Assembly (NCBI RefSeq): GCF_000164675.2
Contig: NC_015678.1
Span: 248,001 to 312,000 of the forward strand
DNA length: 64,000 nucleotides
Direction of reading: 5' to 3'
DNA from: Streptococcus parasanguinis ATCC 15912
GTDB lineage: Bacteria > Bacillota > Bacilli > Lactobacillales > Streptococcaceae
Shown: piece by piece, positions 1 to 7,997 of the stretch
Numbering within the stretch: position 1 is the first letter of the stretch
Layout: every line of letters starts with the position of its first letter
Position numbers and translations under genes: made by a program
Notes under the pieces: model-generated
Databases searched by the model: none
What the model saw: only the letters and a program-made list of their open reading frames with translations
Told to the model about the DNA's origin: nothing

Positions 1-279
1 CGCAATGACCTCAATCGGGCCAATAATGCCGAGATGGCCAATATCCAGCGAACAGTCACAGCTAGCATGAAAACCATTAATAATATTAGTAAAATTGTGG
101 ATACGGTCGGTCTAGGAAGTTTACCAAGTGACCTGCAAGAAGTTGCCTATATCCGGATGAACCATCCAGATTATTCCATCCAGCAGATCGCTGATAGTTT
201 GCAAAAACCTATTTCAAAAAGCGGTGTCAATCACCGCTTGCGTAAGATCAATAAGATCGCAGACGATTTAGACAAATAA
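1..279 (+). CDS. whiA: WhiA sporulation/division regulator homologue, C-terminal end (partial)
   Basis: The reading frame is open from the first base, so the gene starts outside the window; the last 92 residues are present. The [15 protein letters not shown] stretch and the helix-turn-helix near the end (residues reading [20 protein letters not shown] then GVNHRLRKI) match the C-terminal DNA-binding half of WhiA. WhiA is a conserved Gram-positive protein combining a homing-endonuclease-like fold with a helix-turn-helix; it binds DNA and influences cell division and chromosome segregation. A hairpin terminator follows within a few bases of the stop. Truncation is due to the window edge only. 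Confidence 0.9.
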   Translation, partial: RNDLNRANNAEMANIQRTVTASMKTINNISKIVDTVGLGSLPSDLQEVAYIRMNHPDYSIQQIADSLQKPISKSGVNHRLRKINKIADDLDK

Positions 280-300
280 AAAAGGCCAAAGGCCTTTTTT
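278..300. terminator. Bidirectional terminator between whiA and the FNR gene
   Basis: AAAAAAGGCC, loop AAA, GGCCTTTTTT. A perfect stem with an A-run on one side and a T-run on the other, so it can stop transcription of both convergent genes. Confidence 0.9.
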
Positions 301-301
301 A

Positions 302-1270
302 TTATAAACTGGTTGAGTGCGTTGGTTGGACTTTCTTATCTGGATAGATGTAGTTGATGGCATTATTTACAGCTGTTGGAGCTTCCCCCAGACCTGTAGC
401 GATGAGATCAATTTTTCCTTCGTAGAAGCAGCAGTCTCCACAGGCATAAATTCCAGGAAGACTGGTTTCTTGTTTCTGATTTACCTTGATTTTATGGCGT
501 TGCAATTCTACACCCCATTCTTTCAAGTTTCCGATAGAAGATTTAAAGCCATAGTTGACAAATAAGTGATCAATCGGGAGGAGTTCCGTTTCATCGGCTT
601 TAACTTTTGTGATTTCAAGGTGTGTGGCATGACCATTTTCGCCAATCAAGCGACTAGGAACAAATGGTGTTTTGATGTTGACAGAAGATTGTTTGAGTTC
701 TTCTACACTATGTTCCAAGGCGCGGAAGTTGTCCCGACGGTGAATGATTGTAGTTGGAGAAATCTTGTCAAAAGCAAGAGCCCAGTCCACAGCAGAGTCC
801 CCACCACCAAGGACGGTCACATGCTGTCCTTCATATTGCTGGATGTTTGAAACATGGTAGTGGACGTTATCAAAGTCCTCAGCTCCCTCAATGTCAAGGG
901 CACGTGGTTTAAAGGCACCGCCACCCATAGCAATAATGACTGCTTTAGACTGATGTACTTGGCGAGAAGTAGTGATAGTGAAGAGGTCACCCTCTTTTTG
1001 AATATCCTCTACAGTTTCATTGAGGAAAATCGGTGTGTCAAATCGTTTGACTTGCTCGATCAAGCGGTTGCTCAATTCTTCACCTGTTAAATTGGTAAAT
1101 CCGGGTACATCGAGGATACTTTTTTCTGGATAGAGAATGGCTGGTTGCCCTCCAAGTTGAGGTAAGGAATCAATCAGTTTGACTTTTACTTGGCGCATAT
1201 TGCCATAAAAAGCAGCAAACAGACCAACTGGTCCGCCCCCAACAATCGTAATATCATAAATTTCTGACAT
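302..1270 (-). CDS. Thioredoxin-reductase-like ferredoxin-NADP+ reductase (type 2 FNR)
   Basis: 322 residues. The FAD-binding motif IVGGGPVG lies at residues 9-16, a second dinucleotide (NADPH) motif VTVLGGGDSAVD lies near residue 152, and a C-terminal YACGDC FAD-contact motif near residue 275. The redox CxxC of true thioredoxin reductases is absent from the NADPH domain. That points to the YumC/type 2 ferredoxin (flavodoxin)-NADP reductase family, a cytosolic homodimeric flavoprotein moving electrons between NADPH and ferredoxin or flavodoxin. It stands alone, converging on whiA. An alternative label is thioredoxin reductase, which the missing cysteines argue against. Confidence 0.88.
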   Translation of the reverse strand: MSEIYDITIVGGGPVGLFAAFYGNMRQVKVKLIDSLPQLGGQPAILYPEKSILDVPGFTNLTGEELSNRLIEQVKRFDTPIFLNETVEDIQKEGDLFTITTSRQVHQSKAVIIAMGGGAFKPRALDIEGAEDFDNVHYHVSNIQQYEGQHVTVLGGGDSAVDWALAFDKISPTTIIHRRDNFRALEHSVEELKQSSVNIKTPFVPSRLIGENGHATHLEITKVKADETELLPIDHLFVNYGFKSSIGNLKEWGVELQRHKIKVNQKQETSLPGIYACGDCCFYEGKIDLIATGLGEAPTAVNNAINYIYPDKKVQPTHSTSL

Positions 1271-1387
1271 GGTATCTCCTTCACGGTTTTCTTTGTTTCC
1301 ATTGTATCATAAAATAGGAGGAATGAAAAAGTCGGAAAAAAGGAAATGGAATGAAGGCTAGGAAGGCTAGAAAAATTTCAAAATATC

Positions 1388-1416
1388 TTGACAGGATCTT
1401 TCAAGTATGATAAAAT
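1388..1416 (+). promoter_or_regulatory. rpsU promoter
   Basis: TTGACA at 1388-1393, a 17-bp spacer, and TAAAAT at 1411-1416: a near-consensus sigma-A promoter 35 bp upstream of the rpsU start. Confidence 0.75.
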
Positions 1417-1450
1417 AATTAAGATTTTAGGCTTGAAGGGAGTGAAAAAT

Positions 1451-1627
1451 ATGTCAAAAACAGTAGTACGTAAGAATGAATCTCTTGACGATGCTCTTCG
1501 TCGTTTCAAACGTGCGGTTACTAAAGCTGGTACTCTTCAAGAAACACGCAAACGTGAATTCTATGAAAAACCTTCTGTAAAACGTAAACGTAAATCAGAA
1601 GCAGCTCGTAAACGTAAAAAATTCTAA
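1451..1627 (+). CDS. rpsU: 30S ribosomal protein bS21
   Basis: 58 residues, normal for bS21. The sequence starts [19 protein letters not shown] and ends in the basic [15 protein letters not shown] tail typical of the family. bS21 binds the 30S subunit near the anti-Shine-Dalgarno region and aids initiation. I chose ATG 1451 because a GGGAG ribosome site precedes it by a few bases and the family begins there; a longer in-frame extension from 1388 would overlap the promoter. In this window it lies upstream of mscL (convergent) and of dnaG-rpoD, resembling the classical rpsU-dnaG-rpoD macromolecular synthesis cluster. Confidence 0.97.
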
Positions 1628-1638
1628 TTGAATACAGG

Positions 1639-1663
1639 AACAGACTTCGGTCTGTTTTTTGTT
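1639..1663 (+). terminator. rpsU terminator
   Basis: AACAGAC, loop TTCG (a stable tetraloop), GTCTGTT followed by a T-run. Confidence 0.9.
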
Positions 1664-1682
1664 TCTCTTAAACAAGAAAGAC

Positions 1683-1720
1683 AAAAAAGCCGACCTTCTG
1701 CTTAGAAGATCGGATCTTTT
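1683..1720 (-). terminator. mscL terminator
   Basis: On the minus strand CCGATCTTCT, loop AAGC, AGAAGGTCGG followed by CTTTTTT. It faces the rpsU terminator, closing the convergent pair. Confidence 0.88.
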
Positions 1721-1727
1721 TATCTGA

Positions 1728-2108
1728 TTATTTGTTTGCAAGCAAGTCGCGGATTTCAGCAAGCAACTCTTCTTGAGTAGGAGCAGGAGCTTCTTCTTCG
1801 ACAGCTTCTTCTTTTTTTCCAAAGTTTTGAGCCTTTTCAGCAGCTTTCACAACGAAGAAAAGAACAGTACCAACAACAAGGAAGTTGATCACAGCGCTCA
1901 AGAAGCTACCGTATGCAACACCGTTCCATGACAATTGTGCAATATTTTGAACACGAGCAGCTTTCAAAGCTGGTTTCAAAATAAGTGGAGTGATGATATC
2001 GTTCACAAATGATGTAACGATAGCTCCAAATGCAGCTCCGATAACGACGGCAACAGCAAGGTCAACAACGTTCCCACGAAGGAGAAAAGCTTTCAATTCT
2101 TTTAACAT
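1728..2108 (-). CDS. mscL: Large-conductance mechanosensitive channel MscL
   Basis: 126 residues, the usual MscL length. The N-terminus MLKELKAFLLRGNVVDLAVAV is the amphipathic lead-in plus first transmembrane helix (about residues 14-40) lining the pore; a second helix spans about residues 65-88, and the C-terminus is an acidic cytoplasmic bundle. The homopentamer opens under membrane tension on hypo-osmotic shock. Its own minus-strand promoter sits at 2149-2177 and its terminator overlaps the 3' side. It is monocistronic here. Confidence 0.96.
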   Translation of the reverse strand: MLKELKAFLLRGNVVDLAVAVVIGAAFGAIVTSFVNDIITPLILKPALKAARVQNIAQLSWNGVAYGSFLSAVINFLVVGTVLFFVVKAAEKAQNFGKKEEAVEEEAPAPTQEELLAEIRDLLANK

Positions 2109-2148
2109 ATCCTAAATATGTCCTTTCATAATAATTTTTTACTGTGAT

Positions 2149-2177
2149 AGTATAACGGAAAAATATTCGACTGACAA
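2149..2177 (-). promoter_or_regulatory. mscL promoter
   Basis: On the minus strand TTGTCA (2172-2177), 17-bp spacer, TATACT (2149-2154), about 40 bp from the mscL start. Confidence 0.7.
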
Positions 2178-2322
2178 GAAATATGTCTCATTTTTTAAAA
2201 TTAGTGATAAAGGTTGAAATTCTTTTCTTTTATGTGTGAAATCGGTAGGAAAAAATTTACTTTTACTAACTTTTAGTATAAAATATAAAGTGATAATCTA
2301 TGGTAAAATGGAGGCACTGTTT

Positions 2323-4101
2323 ATGGTTGATAAAGAGCTGATTGTAGAAATTAAAAACAGTGTAAACATTGTTGAAGTCATTGGAGAAGTTGTTTCTTTG
2401 ACCAAGGCTGGCCGTAATTTTTTAGGCCTGTGTCCTTTTCATGGAGAAAAGACTCCTTCCTTTAATGTCGTTGAAGACAAGCAGTTTTACCATTGTTTCG
2501 GATGTGGTCGCTCTGGAGATGTCTTTAAGTTTATAGAAGATTTTCGCGGAGTTTCCTTTATGGATGCGGTCCAGATTGTAGCAGAAAAAGCTGGCATTGC
2601 GCTTCAGTACCAGGCAAGGCCAAATCAACAGGCACAGGTGAATCCCCATCAAGAACTTTATGAGATTCATCAGGAAGCTAGTAAATTTTATCAAGCCATT
2701 CTGATGACGACAAAGATGGGAGAAGAAGCGCGAAATTATCTGCATGAACGTGGTCTGACCGATGAAGTTATCCGACATTTTCAATTGGGCTTAGCACCAG
2801 CAGCAGGGAATTATCTCTATCGAAATCTCTCTGAGAAATTTTCGGAGAAAGTCATTACAGATTCAGGCTTGTTTACAATTTCAGATACTGGAACGGTTTT
2901 TGATGCCTTTCAGGATCGGATCATGTTTCCCCTGACGGATGATAGCGGACGAGTCATTGCTTTTTCAGGTAGATTATGGAAAAAGATAGATGATGGGAGT
3001 CATCACGCTAAGTATAAAAATAGTCGCAGTACACGTCTATTTAATAAAAGCTATGAACTCTATCATTTGGATCAAGCCAAGGCGAGTGCTAAAAAACAAC
3101 ATGAAATGTATGTCATGGAAGGCTTTATGGATGTCATTGCGGCTTATCGAGCTGGGATTGAAAATGCTGTTGCCTCCATGGGGACAGCATTAACGCCTGA
3201 GCACGTCCAGCACTTGTCTCGTTTTTCTAAAAAAGTGGTTTTGACCTATGATGGGGATAAGGCAGGGCTTGAAGCGACAGCTAAGGCCTTGGATGTTCTG
3301 CAAGATCTGGAGTTGGAAATTGTCCGTATCCCTGATCAGATGGACCCAGATGAGTACCTCAAAAAAACTTCCCCAGAAGATCTAGCAGGCCTCTTGAAAA
3401 ATTCTCGGATCAGTAAGGTTGAATTCTTGATGCAATACTGGAAACCCCAGTATATTGAGAATCTACAAGCGCAGATTGAGTTTGTAGAAAAGATGGCGCC
3501 TATAATCGCCCAGACGCGCTCCATTACAGCGCAAAATACCTATATTTATAAACTGGCGGATTTATTACCAGATTTTGATTATTTGCAGATTGAGCAGATT
3601 GTCAACAATAGTCGCTTGCATCAACGGCAAGAGGCTCAAAGTAGTGGACAATCAAGAACGTCGAATTTTTCAGTAGATTTATTACCCAATCGTGGGATGA
3701 CGCGCTTGATCAAGGCGGAAAATCATTTGTTGAGTAGGATGAAGGATTTTCCAATGGTGTTGAATGATTATCGTTTACGACCTGATTTTTCCTTTGATAC
3801 ACCGGAACTACAGATCTTGTACCAATTGCTCTGTCAAAATGGAGAAGTTACTTCGCAGGATTTGTCCGAGCAAGCAGAAGGGGTTCAACACGCCTGGTAC
3901 CGCATGTTAGAAGAAGATTTACCGGAAGAAATAGCGGATGGTGAATTAGAAGAAGTAGAAGCGACACGCACTCGTGAGCTCCTTCGCAAAGAAAGTCAAC
4001 AAATTGGAAATAAGGTGAAAGAAGCTTCCTCGACTGGGGATGCAGAAAGAGCTTTATTGGAACTCGAGCGCTTGATCGCTCAAAAAAGAAGAATGGAGTA
4101 G
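2323..4101 (+). CDS. dnaG: DNA primase
   Basis: 592 residues from ATG 2323. That start is preceded by GGAGG at 2310-2314 with 8-bp spacing; an upstream in-frame extension is unlike the family and lacks a ribosome site. The N-terminal CHC2 zinc finger is visible ([11 protein letters not shown], then [10 protein letters not shown]), followed by the TOPRIM catalytic core with [16 protein letters not shown] and [12 protein letters not shown], and a C-terminal helicase-interaction region. It synthesises RNA primers for replication with the DnaB-type helicase. It is followed by rpoD after 2 bp, so the two are co-transcribed. Confidence 0.97.
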   Translation: MVDKELIVEIKNSVNIVEVIGEVVSLTKAGRNFLGLCPFHGEKTPSFNVVEDKQFYHCFGCGRSGDVFKFIEDFRGVSFMDAVQIVAEKAGIALQYQARPNQQAQVNPHQELYEIHQEASKFYQAILMTTKMGEEARNYLHERGLTDEVIRHFQLGLAPAAGNYLYRNLSEKFSEKVITDSGLFTISDTGTVFDAFQDRIMFPLTDDSGRVIAFSGRLWKKIDDGSHHAKYKNSRSTRLFNKSYELYHLDQAKASAKKQHEMYVMEGFMDVIAAYRAGIENAVASMGTALTPEHVQHLSRFSKKVVLTYDGDKAGLEATAKALDVLQDLELEIVRIPDQMDPDEYLKKTSPEDLAGLLKNSRISKVEFLMQYWKPQYIENLQAQIEFVEKMAPIIAQTRSITAQNTYIYKLADLLPDFDYLQIEQIVNNSRLHQRQEAQSSGQSRTSNFSVDLLPNRGMTRLIKAENHLLSRMKDFPMVLNDYRLRPDFSFDTPELQILYQLLCQNGEVTSQDLSEQAEGVQHAWYRMLEEDLPEEIADGELEEVEATRTRELLRKESQQIGNKVKEASSTGDAERALLELERLIAQKRRME

Positions 4102-4103
4102 GA

Positions 4104-5213
4104 ATGGCTAAAGAACAAAAAGATATTACAACATTGGACGTTCAAATTGCAGAATTTATCCGCAGTCATAAGCAAAGTGGGGCTGCTACAGATGATGAAA
4201 TTAATGATAAGTTGGTTATTCCTTTCACACTGGATGCAGATGGGATTGAAGATCTCCTGCAAAGAATTCAAGATGCAGGGATTTCGATCACGGATAAAGA
4301 TGGCAACCCAAGTGCGCGTGTGTTGAACAATGAAGAAGAGCCAGAATTGTCAGATGAAGAATTGCTTGGAAGCAACTCTGCTAAGGTCAATGACCCAGTA
4401 CGGATGTACTTGAAAGAAATTGGGGTTGTTCCTCTTTTGACCAATGAGGAAGAACAAGAATTAGCCATTTTGGTAGAACAAGGTGACTTGGAAGCCAAGC
4501 AACGTCTAGCTGAGGCTAACCTTCGTTTGGTTGTTTCCATTGCGAAACGTTACGTTGGTCGTGGGATGCAATTTTTGGATTTGATCCAAGAAGGAAACAT
4601 GGGCTTGATGAAGGCGGTTGATAAGTTTGACTATACCAAAGGATTCAAGTTCTCCACTTACGCCACTTGGTGGATCCGTCAGGCCATCACTCGTGCCATT
4701 GCAGACCAAGCGCGTACCATTCGGATTCCTGTCCATATGGTGGAAACCATCAATAAATTGGTTCGTGAACAACGCAATCTTTTGCAAGAATTGGGACAAG
4801 ATCCAACACCTGAACAAATTGCTGAACGCATGGATATGACGCCAGACAAAGTGCGCGAAATCTTGAAGATTGCCCAAGAACCCGTTTCTCTTGAAACCCC
4901 AATCGGTGAAGAGGACGATAGCCATTTGGGCGATTTCATCGAAGACGAAGTGATTGAAAATCCTGTAGACTATACCACTCGTGTGGTTCTACGTGAACAA
5001 TTAGACGAAGTCCTCGATACCCTGACAGACCGTGAAGAAAATGTTTTGCGCCTTCGTTTTGGTCTCGATGATGGAAAAATGCGGACTTTGGAAGATGTGG
5101 GGAAGGTCTTCAACGTGACCCGTGAACGGATTCGTCAGATCGAAGCCAAAGCCCTTCGCAAACTCCGCCACCCAAGCAGAAGCAAACCATTGCGTGACTT
5201 TATTGAGGATTAA
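4104..5213 (+). CDS. rpoD: Primary sigma factor (sigma-70/SigA)
   Basis: 369 residues. Region 1.2 is seen at [11 protein letters not shown], region 2 at [20 protein letters not shown] onward through [16 protein letters not shown] (core binding and -10 recognition), region 3 in the middle, and region 4.2 at [20 protein letters not shown] (-35 recognition helix). The length is typical of streptococcal RpoD, with a short region 1.1. It is the housekeeping sigma factor; many TTGACA/TATAAT promoters in this window fit it. GGAG precedes the ATG within the end of dnaG. Confidence 0.98.
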   Translation: MAKEQKDITTLDVQIAEFIRSHKQSGAATDDEINDKLVIPFTLDADGIEDLLQRIQDAGISITDKDGNPSARVLNNEEEPELSDEELLGSNSAKVNDPVRMYLKEIGVVPLLTNEEEQELAILVEQGDLEAKQRLAEANLRLVVSIAKRYVGRGMQFLDLIQEGNMGLMKAVDKFDYTKGFKFSTYATWWIRQAITRAIADQARTIRIPVHMVETINKLVREQRNLLQELGQDPTPEQIAERMDMTPDKVREILKIAQEPVSLETPIGEEDDSHLGDFIEDEVIENPVDYTTRVVLREQLDEVLDTLTDREENVLRLRFGLDDGKMRTLEDVGKVFNVTRERIRQIEAKALRKLRHPSRSKPLRDFIED

Positions 5214-5234
5214 AAATGTCCAGTGGACATTTTT
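5212..5234. terminator. Perfect hairpin after rpoD
   Basis: AAAAATGTCC, loop AGT, GGACATTTTT: a perfect 10-bp stem beginning at the rpoD stop codon and symmetrical in A/T runs, so it is probably a bidirectional terminator. It is the first of three hairpins in this 124-bp gap. Confidence 0.75.
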
Positions 5235-5237
5235 AAC

Positions 5238-5263
5238 GGTCGCCTAAAAATGAAGAAGCGACC
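5238..5263 (+). repeat. Middle hairpin of the rpoD 3' gap
   Basis: GGTCGC at 5238-5243 pairs with GCGACC at 5258-5263. There is no T-run, so it is probably not itself a terminator. Confidence 0.5.
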
Positions 5264-5264
5264 T

Positions 5265-5283
5265 AGGTCCTGGGGACCTTTTT
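5265..5283 (+). terminator. Second terminator after rpoD
   Basis: AGGTCC, loop TGG, GGACCT followed by a T-run. Confidence 0.75.
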
Positions 5284-5337
5284 AACCCGAGCCAAGAAAT
5301 TCTATCGAGAGTAAAATAGCAAAAAAAAGGAAGTCAT

Positions 5338-5667
5338 ATGGCATATACAACTGAGCAAATTGAAGAAATTAAAAATAAAATCTTAAATGCTTTGGAAGAG
5401 GTAATCGATCCTGAGCTTGGGATTGACATTGTCAATTTAGGTCTTGTTTACGAGATCCATTTTGATGGTGAAACTGGAGCGACCATTATTGATATGACGC
5501 TAACGACCATGGGATGTCCATTAGCGGATCTTCTGACAGATCAGATTCATGATGTTTTAGCAGAAGTAGAAGAAGTGACATCTGTGGATGTGAAGTTGGT
5601 CTGGTATCCTGCTTGGACGGTTGAAAAAATGAGCCGCTATGCACGGATTGCACTTGGAATTAGTTAA
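5338..5667 (+). CDS. MIP18/DUF59-family Fe-S cluster assembly protein
   Basis: 109 residues, the size of a stand-alone MIP18 (SufT/PaaD-like) domain. The conserved DPE motif is at residues 24-26 and the family's cysteine lies in TTMGCPL (Cys60). Family members help mature Fe-S proteins; this one may work with the SUF machinery, which is not in the window. The ATG is preceded by AAGGAAG. The gene is bounded by terminators on both sides, so it is monocistronic. The precise client protein is unknown. Confidence 0.85.
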   Translation: MAYTTEQIEEIKNKILNALEEVIDPELGIDIVNLGLVYEIHFDGETGATIIDMTLTTMGCPLADLLTDQIHDVLAEVEEVTSVDVKLVWYPAWTVEKMSRYARIALGIS

Positions 5668-5682
5668 AAATTCTATTTATCA

Positions 5683-5725
5683 AAACAAATCAGAGGTTGG
5701 GGCTTCCCTAACCTCTGATTTGTTT
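5683..5725. terminator. Terminator after the MIP18 gene
   Basis: AAACAAATCAGAGGTT pairs perfectly with AACCTCTGATTTGTTT across an 11-base loop, with T-rich 3' arm. Confidence 0.88.
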
Positions 5726-5779
5726 ACACCTGTATTTTTGAACAACCATTTTCAATTCTTAGCAAATTTTCAGATAAAG

Positions 5780-5808
5780 TTGCAATCATCAAGAGGACAA
5801 GGTATAAT
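5780..5808 (+). promoter_or_regulatory. Promoter of the ABC transporter pair
   Basis: TTGCAA at 5780-5785, 17-bp spacer, TATAAT at 5803-5808; 29 bp upstream of the ATPase start. Confidence 0.75.
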
Positions 5809-5837
5809 AGCATAAATAGAAAATAAAGGAGATTTAC

Positions 5838-6545
5838 ATGAATCAGTATCCTTTGGTCTACTTGGACCATGTGACAAAGAATTATGGGCATGAAGTTGCT
5901 CTGATGGATGTTAGCCTGAACATTCAACCTGGCCGTATTATTGGCCTCTTGGGTCCTAATGGTAGTGGGAAAACGACCATTATTAAATTGATTAATGGTT
6001 TGTTGCAACCAAGCCTTGGAAATATCTATATTCATGGGCAATTACCATCCCCAGCTTCTAAAAAAGTTGTTTCCTATTTGCCTGATACAACTTATCTGAA
6101 TGAAAATATGAAAATTATCGATGCTATTCGCTATTTCCAAGATTTTTATGCAGATTTTAATGTCCAACGTGCTTACCAATTGCTCAACGATTTGCATTTG
6201 CAACCAAATCAAAAATTGAATAGCCTTTCAAAAGGGAACAAGGAAAAAGTACAATTGATTTTGGTGATGAGTCGTGAAGCTGACTTGTATGTCCTTGATG
6301 AACCAATCGGTGGGGTCGACCCAGCAGCGCGTGATTATATTTTGCGGACCATAATTCAAAACAGACGTCTAAACTCTTCTGTCTTGATTTCCACTCACTT
6401 GATTGCTGATATTGAGCAAGTTTTGGATGAAGCGATTTTCATCAACCAAGGAAGAATCCTCTTGCATGAAAATACGACTGTTATGCGCAATCAATACGGA
6501 AAATCAATCGATGAGATCTTCCGAGATCAATTCCGTGTTTATTAG
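5838..6545 (+). CDS. ABC transporter ATP-binding protein (YtrB-like)
   Basis: 235 residues. Walker A GPNGSGKTT is at residues 39-47, Walker B at LYVLDEPIGGVDP, and the H-loop at ISTH. The signature is SLSKGNKEKVQL, a variant of LSGGQ seen in the YtrB/CcmA-like ABC-2 group. It pairs with the membrane subunit 9 bp downstream. The substrate is unknown: relatives act in peptide-antibiotic sensing or resistance and are often governed by a GntR regulator, which is absent here. Cytoplasmic, attached to the membrane subunit. Confidence 0.85.
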   Translation: MNQYPLVYLDHVTKNYGHEVALMDVSLNIQPGRIIGLLGPNGSGKTTIIKLINGLLQPSLGNIYIHGQLPSPASKKVVSYLPDTTYLNENMKIIDAIRYFQDFYADFNVQRAYQLLNDLHLQPNQKLNSLSKGNKEKVQLILVMSREADLYVLDEPIGGVDPAARDYILRTIIQNRRLNSSVLISTHLIADIEQVLDEAIFINQGRILLHENTTVMRNQYGKSIDEIFRDQFRVY

Positions 6546-6554
6546 GAGGACCCT

Positions 6555-7349
6555 ATGTTTGGTAAATTATTAAAATACGAATTTAAGTCAACAAGTAAAT
6601 GGTATCTGTTGATTACTTTGATCGCACTAGGTTTGTCAGTGATTACAGGTATTATCGGAGGAAGTTCTACAACAACTTTTTCAAGTATGGAACCAGATAC
6701 CATGCAAATGGTAGCAGGAACTCTTGGGATTCTCATTTTTGGAGGAGTCATTGGTCTTTATCTTAGTAACTACTATATTATTATCCGTCGTTTCTATTCC
6801 AACTTATACGGACGTGAAGGTTACTTGACCTGGACCCTTCCAGCTAGCCCTCATGCGATTATTTTGTCTAAATTTGTGGGAGCTTTAGTAGCGAGTCTTT
6901 ACTGCCTATTCCTTCTATTTTTGAGTGGTTTTATCACAATTATTGTGATGGGCGCTGTCATTGGACAAGACATCTCTCCTGTATTTAGTATTATCGCTGA
7001 GGCTTTTAGTCATTCTATTGTTTATTGGATGATCATCTGGTGGATTTTTACCACTGCTTCAGGAATCTTCCTGTTTTATGTATCGATCGCACTTGGTCAA
7101 CTGTTCCAAAATCGTCGTGGATTTAAGGCTATTCTGTTTTTCTTTCTTTTGTGCCTTATTTTAAGTATCATCGGTACAGCAGTCAATCCATTAAAAGATT
7201 CATATGCTGTCGGGTATGCATTGGTTTATGGAAATATTGATGATTTTGGACCTAACTTCATACCAGGTCTTATCTATGAAGTCATCAAAATTATTTCTAT
7301 GTACTTCACTATTCACTATATCAGCAAGTACAAGTTGAATCTTCAATAA
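6555..7349 (+). CDS. ABC-2-type membrane permease subunit
   Basis: 264 residues with about six hydrophobic segments, for example starting near residues 15, 55, 105, 155, 195 and 230. It starts at an ATG behind AGGAGG and lies 9 bp after the ATPase, so the two form one transporter. No substrate can be inferred. A long hairpin terminator follows. The sequence is poorly conserved in character, as usual for this family; the assignment rests mainly on topology and operon position. Confidence 0.78.
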   Translation: MFGKLLKYEFKSTSKWYLLITLIALGLSVITGIIGGSSTTTFSSMEPDTMQMVAGTLGILIFGGVIGLYLSNYYIIIRRFYSNLYGREGYLTWTLPASPHAIILSKFVGALVASLYCLFLLFLSGFITIIVMGAVIGQDISPVFSIIAEAFSHSIVYWMIIWWIFTTASGIFLFYVSIALGQLFQNRRGFKAILFFFLLCLILSIIGTAVNPLKDSYAVGYALVYGNIDDFGPNFIPGLIYEVIKIISMYFTIHYISKYKLNLQ

Positions 7350-7356
7350 TAACATG

Positions 7357-7406
7357 AAATTGAGCGAGGATGTTCTAGTAAGAAATTTCCTTGTTCAATT
7401 TTTTTC
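7357..7406 (+). terminator. Terminator of the ABC transporter operon
   Basis: AAATTGAGCGAGGA pairs (two G-T wobbles) with TCCTTGTTCAATTT followed by a T-run. Confidence 0.8.
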
Positions 7407-7408
7407 TT

Positions 7409-7437
7409 TTGCATTTTTAGCTACATTTTGATATACT
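7409..7437 (+). promoter_or_regulatory. tmRNA promoter
   Basis: TTGCAT at 7409-7414, 17-bp spacer, TATACT at 7432-7437, placing the start about 9 bases before the mature tmRNA 5' end. Confidence 0.7.
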
Positions 7438-7452
7438 AAATGTATTCGTTTT

Positions 7453-7798
7453 GGGGTCGTTACGGATTCGACAGGCATTATGAGGTATATTTTGCAACTC
7501 ATCTAGCGGATGTAAAACGCCAGTTAAATATAACTGCAAAAAATAATAATTCTTACGCTTTAGCTGCCTAAACACCAGCAGGCGTGACCCGATTCGAATC
7601 GCTCGTGTTTGATGACAGGTCTTTATTTTAGCGAGATACGATCTAACTTTGTCTAGGAGTTAGATAAGAGATTGATAGACTCGCAATTACAGGGCTTGAG
7701 TTATGTGTCATGTAGCTGTTAAAATAAGACATAACCTATGGTTGTAGACAAATATGCTGGCAGGTGTTTGGACGTGGGTTCGACTCCCACCGGCTCCA
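7453..7798 (+). ncRNA. ssrA: Transfer-messenger RNA (SsrA)
   Basis: The 5' end GGGGTCG pairs with the 3' CGGCTCC to form the tRNA-like acceptor stem with discriminator A at 7798. The T-arm reads GTGGGTTCGACTCCCAC. The tag-coding frame at 7536-7571 reads AKNNNSYALAA followed by TAA (resume codon GCA). The CCA end is not encoded and must be added. It rescues stalled ribosomes with SmpB and tags the product for ClpXP-type proteolysis. The tag sequence is of the streptococcal type. Confidence 0.98.
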
Positions 7799-7812
7799 TA
7801 TATTTTATTCAT

Positions 7813-7900
7813 GGAAGATTACTCAAGAGGCTTAAGAGGCCGTGTTGGAAACGCGGTAGGCGTGTAAAAGCGTGCGTGGGTTCGAATCCCATGTCTTCCG
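7813..7900 (+). tRNA. tRNA-Ser (anticodon GGA)
   Basis: 88 nt with a 7-bp acceptor stem (GGAAGAT with GTCTTCC), the long variable arm typical of class II tRNA-Ser, anticodon loop TTGGAAA with GGA at 7847-7849, T-arm GTGGGTTCGAATCCCAT and discriminator G at 7900. The CCA is not encoded. It follows tmRNA after 14 bases and has no promoter of its own that I can see, so it may be transcribed with ssrA. Confidence 0.97.
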
Positions 7901-7907
7901 TTGTTGA

Positions 7908-7937
7908 GACATCATTGTGTAGCAGTGATGTTTTTTT
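7908..7937 (+). terminator. Terminator of the ssrA-tRNA-Ser unit
   Basis: ACATCATTG, loop TGTAG, CAGTGATGT (one wobble) followed by a run of seven T. Confidence 0.9.
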
Positions 7938-7997
7938 GTACAAAAAAGAGTTACAAAAGGAGTTATCAAAAATAGACGAGTGAGGGAGGAGAAAACA

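Noticed and set aside
1595..1822. Lys-rich minus-strand frame overlapping the 3' ends of rpsU and mscL
   Set aside because: It spans two terminators and shadows mscL in another frame.
7738..7983. An 81-codon frame across tmRNA and tRNA-Ser
   Set aside because: It lies over two certain RNA genes and has no ribosome site or recognisable protein features.
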